A stretch of DNA of 64,000 nucleotides from Synchiropus splendidus. Taxonomy: Eukaryota > Chordata > Actinopteri > Syngnathiformes > Callionymidae. The stretch is taken from assembly GCF_027744825.2 (NCBI RefSeq), contig NC_071336.1:14163501-14227500 (forward strand), read 5' to 3'. Every line of letters begins with the position of its first letter. The stretch's first letter is position 1. Made by a program: the position numbers and the translations under genes. Under the pieces are notes generated by a model. The model saw only the letters and a program-made list of their open reading frames with translations. It made no database searches and had not been told where the DNA came from. Positions 1-9,961 of the stretch are shown here, in pieces.

Positions 1-454
1 GCCACACACAGCCAGTACTGATGTTCCTGATCTTGACCCCTCGAGCGTTTCTCAGTCCTTGGTAGGTGACCGGGTGAACAGCAGCTAAGTAGCGCTCCAC
101 ACAGGTCAGGACGTGAAATGATATTTCTCCATAAACAACAGGGGAAGACAAAGCGTATCCAAACGCGCTCAGCTTTTGAAGATTCATGTGTGCGCCTGTA
201 GAACAGGTTACATATCCCAGCATGGCGATGAGCTCAATGACAACCAGGTGGTAAGTGAAGACGTCAGAGTGACTTGCTGATGCGAAGGATCGCTGCTGCT
301 GCCAATGTTGGCGAGCATGATGGAGGATGAGGATGGAGGGAGGAAGGAGCAATAATGCTCTGCAAATGTACAACACAGTCTGGAGGTAAATAGTCATTCT
401 GCTCTCTGTGCATTGAGGACCATACTCGATTAATGAAGTTATGTTGGCAGCCAT
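1..454 (-). CDS. R1: class A orphan receptor, 5' part (runs off window)
   Basis: Minus-strand frame open from the ATG at 454 to the window edge (151 codons, ending in the TM4 Trp of CVW). The predicted protein has a short N-terminus with an N-glycosylation site (N4-I-T), TM1 around residues 24-47, the intracellular loop 1 block QQQRSFASASHSDVFTYHL shared with R2-R5, TM2 with Glu where most class A receptors have Asp2.50, and TM3 ending in C-V-E-R-Y (ERY at 120-122) followed by LAAVHPVTYQGLRNARG. The ATG was chosen because a 3' splice site (ttttctag on the minus strand) lies 10 bp before it and the coding block aligns with R4. TM4-TM7 lie outside the window, so integrity cannot be judged. Closest relatives in the window are R4 and R2-R3. 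Confidence 0.85.
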   Translation of the reverse strand, partial: MAANITSLIEYGPQCTESRMTIYLQTVLYICRALLLLPPSILILHHARQHWQQQRSFASASHSDVFTYHLVVIELIAMLGYVTCSTGAHMNLQKLSAFGYALSSPVVYGEISFHVLTCVERYLAAVHPVTYQGLRNARGVKIRNISTGCVW

Positions 455-577
455 TGTAGCAGGTCTAGAAAAGAGAAAAGAGTTGGCACTTTTTTTTCAA
501 TGATCAGAGGCATATTTTGACACAATTTGGATGTGGATCGGATATGGGCAATAATAGTAACAATAAAGACAGCCCAC

Positions 578-704
578 CTCTAGGTCTTGTTCTCCTGGAT
601 CGTCAAACCTGATGAATTGCTGCAGGTAGAAACTTCACCTCACTATGGTTTACCGGTGCTGAAGGACTTGAATAATGGACTGACTTAAGTTTTTTAATTT
701 GCAT
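578..704 (-). promoter_or_regulatory. R1 non-coding exon 1 donor and upstream octamer
   Basis: On the minus strand, octamer ATGCAAAT at 697-704 is followed by about 119 bp and then the donor GAG|GTGGGC (exon edge at 578). The next 3' splice site is the one just before the R1 ATG. The same order recurs in every receptor gene of the array. The transcription start itself cannot be seen. Confidence 0.55.
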
Positions 705-783
705 GTGTCTGAGCTAAGCAGAACAACCAAATCAGGGACATTTGCAAATGTGGCTGATAAGCAAAGCAGTCTCTCAAAATACC

Positions 784-789
784 TTTATT
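784..789 (-). terminator. R2 polyadenylation signal AATAAA
   Basis: AATAAA on the minus strand, 200 bp past the R2 stop. R3 has the same signal at an almost identical distance, which supports it as the functional poly(A) signal. Confidence 0.5.
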
Positions 790-988
790 TTGTAGTTGCG
801 TCACAAAGATCCAGACAGGGATTACATAAGTGTTTTAGGTCAGTAGCAGACCAATATCACAAGCAGCTTCTTCTCATAAAAAGTGACCTCTTGTGTCTGA
901 GAAGAGTGTAGCCACAACATAATTTTAAGTTTCAAATCTCTGAGATGGGCATCCTCTACTGTCTCTCTGACATCTTGGAAGAGAAACG

Positions 989-1816
989 TCACGACAGTCT
1001 GCCTCTCCTGTGAAGGTACAGCAGAGGCAACACCAGGGAGGACGGAATGTTAAGCCAGGCAATACCGGACATTAACAAACAGAAGTTGTCTGAAAGTAAA
1101 CGGGCAAGGAAAATTCCAAACAGAAATCCTATTAAGGACAAACACAGCACCCCTAATATCACCAACATCATGTATAAAGCCCTCCTTCGTGATTGGTTGA
1201 GTTTCTCTCCGTGCTTGCTAAAGTCCCCAGGTGGAGGACGAATCAGAGCACAGACAACAGACAGACTGCAGAACAAAATAACTACCAAGCACACGAGCAT
1301 ATACCAACTGGACTTGTACATTAATAAAATTGGATTCAAGCCTAGATCCCCACACATTGAACAGATGATGGCAAGCCAGACACAGGCCACGCTGAAGTTT
1401 CTGATCTTGACCCCTCGAGCGTTTCTCAGTCCTTGGTAGATGACAGGGTGAACAACGGCTAGGTAGCGCTCCACACAGGTCAGGACGTGAAAGAATAATT
1501 CTCCATAGACAGTAACAGAAGACACAAAGTAACCGAACTTGGACAGAGTTGGAAGATTCACGCTCGAGCCACATATGAAGAATAAGTACCCCAGCATGCT
1601 GAGGAGCTCAATGACAGAAAGGTGGTAGGTGAAGACGTCCGAGTGACTTGCTGATGCGAAGGATCGCTGCTGCCGCCAATGTTGGTGAGCATGATGGAGG
1701 ATGAGGACGGAGGGAGGAAGGAGGAATAATGTTCTACAAATACATAATGCATTGTTGACGGCAATAGTAGTTCTGTCTTCCAAGCATTCAGGTGATGCAA
1801 ACGTGTTGTTGGCCAT
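989..1816 (-). CDS. R2: class A orphan receptor, subfamily A
   Basis: Single-exon CDS of 275 aa. Seven hydrophobic segments fall at about residues 24-42, 63-83, 96-119, 140-159, 171-193, 213-238 and 246-268. ERY is at 116-118, the TM4 Trp at 147 and L-P-L-L-Y at the end of TM7. N3 lies in an N-N-T glycosylation sequon. The 3' splice site (ttttctag) is 10 bp before the ATG. Compared with R3, the last part is cut short: the TGG after R-L-S reads TGA, removing the 12-residue tail that R3 carries, although the rest of the tail remains recognisable downstream. TM6-TM7 is nearly identical to R3. It is likely a plasma-membrane G-protein-coupled receptor; ligand unknown. Probably functional, since the tail is short in the B subfamily as well. 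Confidence 0.9.
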   Translation of the reverse strand: MANNTFASPECLEDRTTIAVNNALCICRTLFLLPPSVLILHHAHQHWRQQRSFASASHSDVFTYHLSVIELLSMLGYLFFICGSSVNLPTLSKFGYFVSSVTVYGELFFHVLTCVERYLAVVHPVIYQGLRNARGVKIRNFSVACVWLAIICSMCGDLGLNPILLMYKSSWYMLVCLVVILFCSLSVVCALIRPPPGDFSKHGEKLNQSRRRALYMMLVILGVLCLSLIGFLFGIFLARLLSDNFCLLMSGIAWLNIPSSLVLPLLYLHRRGRLS

Positions 1817-1967
1817 ACCAGGAGATCTAGAAAATAAAGATCTTTAAATAGATCCGTTTCACTTAATGCCAAGTGAAACAAAAATAAAACAAAACAGGAA
1901 ATAAACCTGAAAGTAAAGTGGTTCGGTAAAAATCAGAACCACAATTATAATAATAAAAATGGCCCAC

Positions 1968-2106
1968 CTCATTGTCTGTTCTTGTGGTCTGGAATCGCCA
2001 AGCCTGTTCCACTGCTACAGATGCAGACTAACACCACTGAGCAGTTTACTGGTGCTGAAATACCAGAGTAATGCCAGATGTGTTTTTTTTTTCTTTTTAT
2101 TTGCAT
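1968..2106 (-). promoter_or_regulatory. R2 non-coding exon 1 donor and upstream octamer/TATA-like box
   Basis: Octamer at 2099-2106 (minus strand ATGCAAATAAAAAG, an octamer running into an A/T box), then donor GAG|GTGGGC with exon edge at 1968. The intron down to the CDS exon is about 140 bp. Confidence 0.6.
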
Positions 2107-2643
2107 ACTGCATTTGGATTATCACCCATAGCGAGACATAGGTTGGCTTTCACCTGTAGGTAAAACATGACAACCAAACTGTGATGAAGTTCTGTTGCTC
2201 AAATTATATTTATTAATTACATATGTGAGGTGTCAAAAAAATAGTAAAATTTTTTCATGTAAATGTCCTCCAACACATTGTAATTACGCTTAACATTTAC
2301 TTGACTTTGCTTTATATTACATTGGTTTCAGTCAACTACAATCAGCATTCCACCTCACCTTTACAGAGAGATTGAATGGGAGCAGAGTGAAGAGGAATTC
2401 TCATAATTCTGCCCCTTATTCCCACGTTTCCTTTTTTCCTTAGGAGTGCTAATGTGTAACTGTATGATGCTTGTGTCGTGTCCTTTATGCTGTCATACAG
2501 TATGCAGCTGTCTGTCAGTTCTCTTCTCTTGAGTAGTCATGAAGTTTCAGTGTCCGATACATTTTCATGAATTTTAGTTCTCTGAAATGTCATTAAATAA
2601 GATTACTGAAATGGAAATGTAGAAGAAAAAAAATATATTTTTT

Positions 2644-2649
2644 TTTATT
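2644..2649 (-). terminator. R3 polyadenylation signal AATAAA
   Basis: AATAAA on the minus strand, 199 bp past the R3 stop, matching the position of the R2 signal. Confidence 0.45.
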
Positions 2650-2847
2650 CATTTGCATATCCAAGTCAAACACAAGTTATCCAGAGAGGGATTACATAAG
2701 TGTTGTTGCGGTAAGTAGCAGACCAATCTCACAAGCAGGTTCTCCTCCATAAAAAGGGGCGAGAGCTCATCTAAGTGACCTCTTGTGTCTGAGAAGAGTG
2801 AAGCCACAACATGGTTTTAAGTTTCAAACCTCTGAGATGGGCATCCT

Positions 2848-3708
2848 CTACTGTCTCTCCGGCGTGTTCGAAGAGAAACACCACGACAGTCTGCCTCTCC
2901 TGTGAAGGTACAGCAGAGGCAACACCAGGGAGGACGGAATGTTAAGCCAGGCAATACCTGACATTAACAAACAGAAGTTGTCTGAAAGTAAACTCGCGAG
3001 GAAAATTCCAAACAGAAATCCTATTAAGGACAAACACAGCACCCCTAATATCACCAACATCATGTATAAAGCCTTCCTTCGTGACTGGTTGAGTTTCTCT
3101 CCGTGCTTGCTAAAGTCCCCAGGTGGAGGACGAATCAGAACACGGACAACAGACAGACTGCACAACAAAATAACTGACAAGCACACAAGCATATAGCAAC
3201 TGGTTTTTTCCATTTGTGAATTTGAATTCAAGCCTAGATCCCCACACACTGAACAGATGGTGGCAAGCCAGACACAAGCCACACTGATGTTTCTGATCTT
3301 GACCCCTCGAGCGTTTCTCAGTCCTTGGTAGATGACAGGGTGAACAACGGCTAGGTAGCGCTCCACACAGGTCAGGATGTGAAAGAATGATTCTCCATAG
3401 ACAGTAACATTGCACAGAGGCAATCCAAAAGTGGACAAAGTTGCAGAATTAGCATATGTGCCCCAGTAGAAGAGTAAGTACCCCAGCATGCTGAGGAGCT
3501 CAATGACAGCCAGGTGGTAGGTGAAGACGTCCGAGTGACTTGCTGATGCGAAGGATCGCTGCTGCCGCCAATGTTGGTGAGCATGATGGAGGATGAGGAC
3601 TGAAGGAGGAAAGAGGAGTAATGTTCTACAAATAGATAAGGCAGTGTTGAGGTAAATAGAAGTTCTCTCCTCCATGCATCCAAGTGATGCAGACATGTTG
3701 TTGGCCAT
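2848..3708 (-). CDS. R3: class A orphan receptor, subfamily A
   Basis: 286-aa CDS starting at the ATG at 3708 (protein begins M-A-N-N-M-S-A-S). The frame is open for 73 more codons upstream, but that stretch crosses the 3' splice site (ttttctag, 10 bp before the ATG) and an ACT-type microsatellite that reads as poly-Val, so the downstream ATG is preferred. Topology is seven TM segments with ERY at 116-118, the intracellular loop 3 block RPPPGDFSKHGEKLNQSRRKAL, and L-P-L-L-Y closing TM7, followed by a hydrophilic tail ending P-E-R-Q. N-glycosylation is possible at N4 (N-M-S) and N100 (N-V-T). It is nearly identical to R2 in TM4 and TM6-TM7 and differs in TM2-TM3 and extracellular loop 2. Membrane receptor, ligand unknown. 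Confidence 0.92.
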   Translation of the reverse strand: MANNMSASLGCMEERTSIYLNTALSICRTLLLFPPSVLILHHAHQHWRQQRSFASASHSDVFTYHLAVIELLSMLGYLLFYWGTYANSATLSTFGLPLCNVTVYGESFFHILTCVERYLAVVHPVIYQGLRNARGVKIRNISVACVWLATICSVCGDLGLNSNSQMEKTSCYMLVCLSVILLCSLSVVRVLIRPPPGDFSKHGEKLNQSRRKALYMMLVILGVLCLSLIGFLFGIFLASLLSDNFCLLMSGIAWLNIPSSLVLPLLYLHRRGRLSWCFSSNTPERQ

Positions 3709-3857
3709 CACTGGAGACCTAGAAAATAAATTTATTGATAGAGCTAGTTTGGCAAAATAAAGAAAATAAATAATAAACTGTAAAAATGTAAAGTATTCGG
3801 ATAACACTAGTACTACCACTACTACTACTACTAAAAATAATAATAATGATCGCCTAC

Positions 3858-3950
3858 CTCTGTCACCTCTTGCCCTCCAGAATCTCCAAATCTGATCAAT
3901 TGAAGCAGATGGAGTCCAACACCTCACTGCTTTCTGTTGTTTTTTTGCAT
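3858..3950 (-). promoter_or_regulatory. R3 non-coding exon 1 donor and near-octamer
   Basis: The minus strand carries ATGCAAAA at 3943-3950 (7 of 8 octamer bases) within CTGCAGTATGCAAA, a context shared with R5 and R6. The donor GAG|GTAGGC follows, exon edge at 3858. Confidence 0.5.
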
Positions 3951-4639
3951 ACTGCAGCTAGATTATCGCACATAAGGGTATATTAGCTCTGCCCTGTATG
4001 CAAAACATCACATGGTTTCCACTTTAGTCTTCCAAAGCGAAAAGCTTCAAATGATATACATTAATAGTATATGGGAGGTGGCAAAAAAGGTGCTCTTGTC
4101 AGACAACCCAGAATTTGTGAAGAGAATCTCTTTTTTTATGTCCTCAACAACTTTCCAATTACGTTTCACATTTACTTGACTTTTTATTATATTACATTGC
4201 CTCCAATGCATTACACTCATTTGCAAAGTTTCAGTTTCTTATCGGAAAGACTCCAACAAGACAGCCACAGTTTGCAGACAGCGGCACAAGAAACATGAGC
4301 GATTGAAAGGTTGCTCATTGAAGAAGTGAATTCTGCCCCTTATTCCCACTATTTCCTAGTTTCCCAATGGTTATGTGTTACGGTGTGTCCTTTATGTTGT
4401 TATACCTAACTGTCAGTCAGTTACTTCTGATCTGATCTGATCTGAAGTCTGTTCTCAGGAATAGTGATGACGTTTCAAGATACATTTTCTTGAATTTTAG
4501 TATTCTGAAATTTCATATAATGAGAGTACTGAAAGGGTAATGCTGGAAAATCAAGAGATTTTCTTATTATTTAGTTATTTATTTTAATTTCCAGTATAGA
4601 CAACACCATATCCTTGAAAATGCAAAAGATTGCGTATCT

Positions 4640-4890
4640 AGAGCGAGATTTCTGGGTTTCTGCATAGATGAGCAGCTCACATGGAAATAGCACAAAACAA
4701 ACAGAATGAAAATATACACAATACTTTATGATCAAATGCAAATTCTATGTGGACGAAAGAGCACTGAGAATACATCCTTGTACTTTGATACTGCCGCACC
4801 TGCTCTGTGGAGAAGAGGTGTGGGGTAACACTTATCAACGAAGACCACCGCGTCTATTGCAGCAAAGGCGCTCAGCATAATATTAGAGGT
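4640..4890 (+). mobile_element. Degraded non-LTR retrotransposon, reverse transcriptase C-terminal part
   Basis: Plus-strand reading, with frame breaks, gives F-L-G-F-C-I-D-E-Q-L-T-W-K and, about 120 bp on, L-C-G-E-E-V-W-G-N-T-Y-Q-R-R. These match the usual non-LTR retrotransposon pattern of LGv.ID..LtWk followed by ..C..VWGnTY after the RT catalytic domain. Stop codons and shifts show it is dead. Family not resolved (Rex1/Jockey or L2-type). It lies upstream of the R3 promoter region. Confidence 0.5.
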
Positions 4891-5510
4891 CAAATACAGA
4901 GCCCCTATGAATTAACCGTTTGCTCAAGTGAGAGTACTGAAATGAAGTGAGCTGATAAAGAGACAAACACTGCTGTTCATGTTTATGCATGTAAGATTTA
5001 ACTGTGGGCACTTTCAATCTGCCAGGAACGGCGGATGGTTACACACTGCTGCGGGTGGGAAGAGCGGCTGCTTGACTGCAGCACTGCACGGCACGAGAAG
5101 TGGGAGGGCTTGCAAACTCCAGGTGTCCTGGTCAGGAATTGATTCTCACCCAAACTCCAATGCATGTCCTGTCAGATGTCAAAATACTTTTGGCTGGAAC
5201 TGACGAGAGAGTACTTTTTATTCTCTAGAATGTAAGGATGACGGGGAAAAAAAAGAGGGGGCATTTGTCTCTTACAAGGAAAAAGGGCTGGAGCTCGAGC
5301 ACCACTGGGGGTCTTGCTGAGCATGTCCCGGGTTACGGTATTTTTCAAGAGGCAATATTGTTGTCAGTTTTTCAAAAAGAACACAGTCTTTTTCCTGCAC
5401 GTCAAAACACATTCATTTGGCCCAACTCATGCTGTAGGATTGTGTCCCACAGCCCCTCCACAAAATTTGTAATGTCAGTCAACCAGTCAATTCATTGGGA
5501 TTCATATACC

Positions 5511-5516
5511 TTTAAT
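5511..5516 (-). terminator. R4 candidate polyadenylation signal ATTAAA
   Basis: ATTAAA variant on the minus strand about 215 bp past the R4 stop, the same spacing as AATAAA in R2 and R3. Confidence 0.35.
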
Positions 5517-5730
5517 ACATTTTGAAATGTAGCACAAAGCGAAAATGTTACCCTGGAATACAGGATGCAGAAATAAAGTATCACAGCACATGAGATTGAG
5601 AAAGGCATTGTACAGTGTAAGTGAAAGAAGCAGACCAACACTGCAGTGCAGGTGGGCTCATCAAAGTGAGTGTTACAATAGAGAAGACACGGCATGAATT
5701 TCAGTTTTATACCTCAGAGAATGGCATCCT

Positions 5731-6603
5731 CTACTGTCTCTCTGGCGTGTTCGAAGAGAAAAGCCGTGTTAGGTTGCCCCTCCTGTGAAGGTACAGCAGA
5801 GGCAACACCAGGGAGGAGGGAATGTAAAGCCAGGCGACACATGCCATGAACAAACAGATGTTCTCCTCAAGTGCACTTAAGTGAAAAACAGAAATCAGAA
5901 ATCCCAGTAAGGACAAACACAGCACCCCTAATATCGATAACATCATGTGTAAAGCTCTCTTCCGTGACTGGTTGAGTTTCTCTCCGTGCTTCCTGAAGTC
6001 CCCAGGTGGAGGACGAATCAGAACACGGACAACAGACAGACTGCAGAACAAAATAACTGAAAGGCACAGGAGTATATACCAACCCATTTTTTGGGTAACC
6101 GTGTTGATATTCAAACCTAGATCCCCGCACGCTGAACAGATGATGGCAAGCCAGACACAGGCCACACTGATGTTCCTGATCTTGACCCCTCGAGCGTTTC
6201 TCAGTCCTTGGTAGATGACAGGGTGAACAACGGCTAGGTAGCGCTCCACACAGGTCAGGACGTGAAAGAATAATTCTGCGTAAATAATAGCGGCCGACAG
6301 GGAGTAACCAAAAACAGAGAGACTTTTGTGATTAATTTGTGAGCCCCAGTAGAAAAATACATATCCCACTATGGAGATGAGCTCAATGACCGAAAGGTGG
6401 TAAGTGAAGACGTCCGAGTGACTTGCTGATGCGAAGGATCGCTGCTGCCGCCAATGTTGGTGAGCATGATGCAGGATGAGGATGGAGGGAGGAAGGAGGA
6501 ATAATGTTCTGCAAATGTATAAGACAGTCTGGAGGTATAGAACCATTTTCTCCTGCGTGCACTGGTGACCATTTTCCACCAATGCAGATGTGTTGGATGT
6601 CAT
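5731..6603 (-). CDS. R4: class A orphan receptor, subfamily A
   Basis: 290-aa CDS from the ATG at 6603 (M-T-S-N-T-S-A-L). The frame is open 20 codons further upstream, but a 3' splice site (tttctag) sits 14 bp before the chosen ATG, as in the sister genes. Seven TM segments; N3 in an N-T-S sequon; ERY at 120-122; TM7 ends S-L-V-L-P-L-L-Y. The tail ends in N-T-P-E-R-Q like R3. TM6 and extracellular loop 3 differ from R2/R3 (LISVFHLSALEENICLF) and resemble R5, so R4 combines segments seen in different sisters. Frame intact, with no sign of decay. Confidence 0.92.
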   Translation of the reverse strand: MTSNTSALVENGHQCTQEKMVLYLQTVLYICRTLFLLPPSILILHHAHQHWRQQRSFASASHSDVFTYHLSVIELISIVGYVFFYWGSQINHKSLSVFGYSLSAAIIYAELFFHVLTCVERYLAVVHPVIYQGLRNARGVKIRNISVACVWLAIICSACGDLGLNINTVTQKMGWYILLCLSVILFCSLSVVRVLIRPPPGDFRKHGEKLNQSRKRALHMMLSILGVLCLSLLGFLISVFHLSALEENICLFMACVAWLYIPSSLVLPLLYLHRRGNLTRLFSSNTPERQ

Positions 6604-6857
6604 TGTGACAGATCTAGAAAATATAGAACAGTTAACGCAGTGTAATGATTTTAACTTGATCATCTTATTTCAATGAGCAGATCTTTTCTCCCCCCTCAGA
6701 TGTACTGTATAGTGGATTTAAACAATTTAAATATAAACAATTTGGATAGAAAAGACCAGGTTTGTTCTCATCTAGTAGAAGAGTTATTGGCTACTCACGA
6801 TCCAGTCAAACTAATATAGCTTCACTACTTGAACTAGTCACAGTAAAAAGAGCCCAC

Positions 6858-6973
6858 CTTTATGTCTCCTCTCCTTCTCCTGGATCTCCAAACCTGCTGA
6901 ATCGCTGCAGCTCGAGACTTCACCTCTCTGATGAATGAATAATGGACTGAGTTTTTTTCATTATTATTTGCAT
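6858..6973 (-). promoter_or_regulatory. R4 non-coding exon 1 donor and upstream octamer
   Basis: Octamer ATGCAAAT (minus) at 6966-6973, then the donor AAG|GTGGGC with exon edge at 6858, about 250 bp above the CDS exon. Confidence 0.55.
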
Positions 6974-6999
6974 GTTAAGGTCGTATTGTCCGAACTAAG

Positions 7000-7255
7000 C
7001 AGAACAATCAAATCAGGAACATTTGCAAATGTGGTTGACTCTGATAAGTAAATCAGTTTCCCAAAAATACTTTTATTTTGGAGCTGCGTCACAATGGTCA
7101 GAGCCAGGGAAGGATCACTGCGATTACATCACAGAGCAGGTGCCCTTCCTCAAAAAAGGGCAAGAGCTCATCTAAGTCTGGTAAGAGTGAAGCCACGACA
7201 TGATTTTAAGTTTTAAACCTCTGAAAAGGGCACTGTCTCTCTGACATCTTCCATG
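7000..7255 (-). pseudogene. Relict 3' end of a lost receptor copy
   Basis: This stretch aligns with 720-985 (3' UTR plus the last codons of R2), including the poly(A)-signal context at about 7066-7074 and the phrase ACTGTCTCTCTGACATCTTCC that encodes the receptor tail end. The similarity then stops and retrotransposon-like sequence begins. No TM coding remains, and a few bases at the former stop are deleted. It is the leftover of a receptor unit between R4 and R5. Confidence 0.6.
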
Positions 7256-7735
7256 TAGTTGACAGTGATACGAAGTCGACAAAGGAAAGATCCTTGCAAA
7301 TCTCTTTAAAATGTACACTGCAACAGTGGGAGTGAAAATGTGGAACTCACTGAAAAAGGAAATGAAAAACGTGAACAACATGATGGCTTTCGAGAAAATG
7401 TATCTAACATGAAAAAAATGGAAGGTTACTCTGGATAAGAGACTTTGAAGATCAGGAGAAACTCAACATCACTCACAACGTAACATGAATGGCATGACTC
7501 AGTCAAAAGAGGAATCAAATGTATAGGAATCTATGTGAATGAATATAAAAACAAAATAGAAACGGACAAAAAAAGCATTTACACACCATGACACATAAGC
7601 AGGCTTAAAGGAAATACAACAAACGGGGTAAAAGGGCTTGAAATTACAAAATCTGTTCTTCAATATACCTCTTGCTCATGCGCCCCAAAATAATGTAAAT
7701 GTAATAAATGTCAGTAATTGAAAGGAAAAACTTAA
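7256..7735 (+). mobile_element. Non-LTR retrotransposon 3' end (C-terminal tail plus 3' UTR)
   Basis: Plus-strand reading gives T-V-G-V-K-M-W-N-S-L-K-K-E-M-K followed by A-F-E-K-M-Y, matching the common tail of fish non-LTR ORF2 proteins (vWNsLp.ei....F.k..K), then an A-rich 3' region. It directly abuts the relict receptor 3' end, so its insertion, or a deletion at its edge, may have removed that gene. Same orientation as the fragment at 4640-4890. Confidence 0.5.
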
Positions 7736-8170
7736 AGCCCTAAAAAGATGAGTATTTAAATTCTAAAATCAATACATGAAAATAGGAAGGATGTGTTTGT
7801 ACTCTTATGGATCAGTGGGGCAGAGTACTCAAAGTATTGGCCATTTACAGACAGTTTTCCCCTTGCTTGATACCTCATTCTTTCTTTGAATACGGGGATC
7901 ATCACACATTTTAAAATTCAACACACAGTGCTTTGCGGTGAAGAAATGAAACTACACTTGAATTTAGGAAGCGAGGGAGTAGGACACATAGACATGAATC
8001 CAAGTAAGAGTTATCATCACACCACATAGGGAGATACACAGAGGCATCACATCAGCTTACAAGTAAGATTGTGGTGCAGGTTCTCCTCCTTGAAAAAGGG
8101 GGGATCTCTTGACATTTTTTAGTGGGACATGACTTGATATAAAGTTTTAAATCTCTGAGAAAGGAATCAT

Positions 8171-9034
8171 CTACTGTCTCTCTGACATCTTCAGACAGAA
8201 AATCCACGATAGGCTGCCTCTCCTGTGAAGGTAGAGCAGAGGCAACACCAAGGAACAGGGCGTGTAAATCCAGGAAATGCACGTCATTAACAGACAGATG
8301 TTCTCCTGAAGTGGACTTTGGTGAAAAGTTAGAATCAGATATCCTAGAAAAGACAAACACAGCACCCCTGATATCACCAACATCATGTATAAAGCCTTCC
8401 TTCGTGATTGGTTGAGTTTCTTTCCGTGCTTCCTAAAGTCCCCAGGTGGAGGACGAATCAGAACACAGACAACAGACAGACTGCAGAACAAAATAACTGA
8501 CAAGCACACGAGCATATAACAACAGTACTTTATCCTAACCGAATCACGAGTTACACCTAGATCCCCACACACTGAACAGATGATGGCAAGCCAGACACAG
8601 GCCACACTGAAGTTTCTGATCTTGACCCCACGAGCGTTTCTCAGTCCTTGGTAGATGACAGGGTGAACAACGGCTAGGTAGCGCTCCACACAGGTCAGGA
8701 TGTGAAAGAATAATTCTCCATACCCACCAACGGACATCAGGCACAAACTAAAATTGACCAGCCTTGTGAGACGGATATATATGCTCCAGTATAAGAATAA
8801 ATACCCCAGTAAGCTGAGGAGCTCAATGACAGCCAGGTGGTAGGTGAAGACGTCCGAGTGACTTGCTGATGCGAAGGATCGCTGCTGCCGCCAATGTTGG
8901 TGAGCATGATAGAGGATGAGGATGGAGGGAGGAAGGAGGAATATTGTTTTCCAAATGCCTAAGGCAGTGTTGAGGTAAATAGTAGTTCTCTCCTCCATGC
9001 ATCCTGGTGTTGCAGACATGTTGTTGGCCATCAT
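8171..9034 (-). CDS. R5: class A orphan receptor, subfamily A
   Basis: 287-aa CDS opening M-M-A-N-N-M-S-A; either Met may be used, and the second aligns with R2, R3 and R6. A 3' splice site (tttctag) lies a few bp upstream. Seven TM segments, ERY at 117-119, TM4 Trp present, TM7 ends S-L-V-L-P-L-L-Y, tail ends M-S-E-R-Q. N-terminal N5 is in an N-M-S sequon. Extracellular and upper TM parts (the TM2-TM3 junction and loop 2) are its own, while the loop 1, TM3-loop 2 and loop 3 blocks match R2-R4 nearly word for word. Intact. Confidence 0.92.
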   Translation of the reverse strand: MMANNMSATPGCMEERTTIYLNTALGIWKTIFLLPPSILILYHAHQHWRQQRSFASASHSDVFTYHLAVIELLSLLGYLFLYWSIYIRLTRLVNFSLCLMSVGGYGELFFHILTCVERYLAVVHPVIYQGLRNARGVKIRNFSVACVWLAIICSVCGDLGVTRDSVRIKYCCYMLVCLSVILFCSLSVVCVLIRPPPGDFRKHGKKLNQSRRKALYMMLVISGVLCLSFLGYLILTFHQSPLQENICLLMTCISWIYTPCSLVLPLLYLHRRGSLSWIFCLKMSERQ

Positions 9035-9137
9035 TGGAAATCTAGAAAAGAAATATCTTTTTCAGATAGATATATTGTACGCTCAAAACTGACAATGACA
9101 GCAAAACAGTAATAAAAATATTCTGATAATTCCCCAC

Positions 9138-9294
9138 CTTTACGTCAGTTCTTGGCCTCGAGAATGTCAAAATCTGGTCTATCGCCACAGGTGGAGACCA
9201 ACGCCTCTGAGCGGTTAACCAGTACTGAAGAAGCAGAATAGCGACTGATGTTTTTTTTTTTTTTTTTTTTCACCGTGTTCCTTTTTATTTGCAT
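9138..9294 (-). promoter_or_regulatory. R5 non-coding exon 1 donor and upstream octamer/TATA-like box
   Basis: Minus-strand ATGCAAATAAAAAGG: octamer at 9287-9294 merging into an A/T box. A 20-base T run (plus strand, 9251-9270) lies between it and the donor AAG|GTGGGG (edge 9138). Confidence 0.6.
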
Positions 9295-9961
9295 GCTGCA
9301 GCTGGACTACCGGATGTAGGGATGTGTAGTTTTGGTCTCAACAGTAGGCAAAACATGGAAACTTAGTTGTAGCACTTAGGTGGTTTATTCTGTCTTCATA
9401 AACAAGTCATTTCATCCAGCCAACCACAGCTATAAACAGTTGAAAAACTAAACTACAGTGCATGAAAACTCACCAACAAAACAAATAAATAAAAGAACCT
9501 TCAAGTGTTTAAAGTTAGCCCCTTACTGGGGGCTTACTGATAGATCTCAACCACAACTTCCACTACTAATAAGGATGCTGTTTTAAGGTCCTGTTAAAGA
9601 AAGACATTTACTGACAATCTTCAGTAAACAGGATCTTTTAGTCCACCACTTGGTCTTTGTGGACTTTTTCCCTTTTCTCTTACCATGAGAGAATTCGACA
9701 CCCTAGAACTAGTCACTTATACGAATTTAAACCAACCACCTTGTGGCTAAGAACTATTTCAAGGGAATAAAGAATGTTCTTGAACATTGAACAATGAACA
9801 GTGTATGAAGTGAAATGAACAATTAAAAGCATTCATAAATAAATAAAAATAAATTACTGTACATACTACAGTCTAGAAAAGGACATCCTAAGAGTGAGGT
9901 TAAAGTGGCAGAGCGACCTCGTGGACTACCGCAACTAAAGGAGTGAAGCTATGATCTAGAG
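9295..9961. other. Intergenic, R6 to R5
   Basis: About 670 bp of AT-rich DNA holding the 3' flank of R6 and the far upstream region of R5. No ORF or repeat family was recognised, and no clear minus-strand AATAAA was seen close to the R6 stop. Confidence 0.4.

Larger units (their letters stand above)
690..4560 (-). repeat. Tandem duplication of a ~1.9 kb receptor unit (R2 unit and R3 unit)
   Basis: The R2 unit (about 690-2640) and R3 unit (about 2640-4560) align through 3' UTR, CDS, intron, exon 1 and several hundred bp of upstream flank. For example, the stretch around 2390-2640 matches 4320-4555 with small indels, both containing TTCTGCCCCTTATTCCCAC. This marks a local tandem duplication as the origin of R2 and R3. 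Confidence 0.7.

Noticed and set aside
1047..1439. Plus-strand ORFs opposite the receptor genes (same pattern at 2939, 5945, 12341, 12691, 15072, 18052, 18396)
   Set aside because: They mirror conserved receptor codons on the other strand and have no independent signals.
3709..3927. N-terminal extension of R3 (73 codons upstream of the chosen Met, with a poly-Val run)
   Set aside because: It crosses the conserved 3' splice site and an ACT microsatellite in the intron, and the sister genes lack it.
5238..5525. 95-codon plus-strand ORF between R3 and R4
   Set aside because: No domain, signal or repeat match, and it overlaps the R4 3' UTR signal region.
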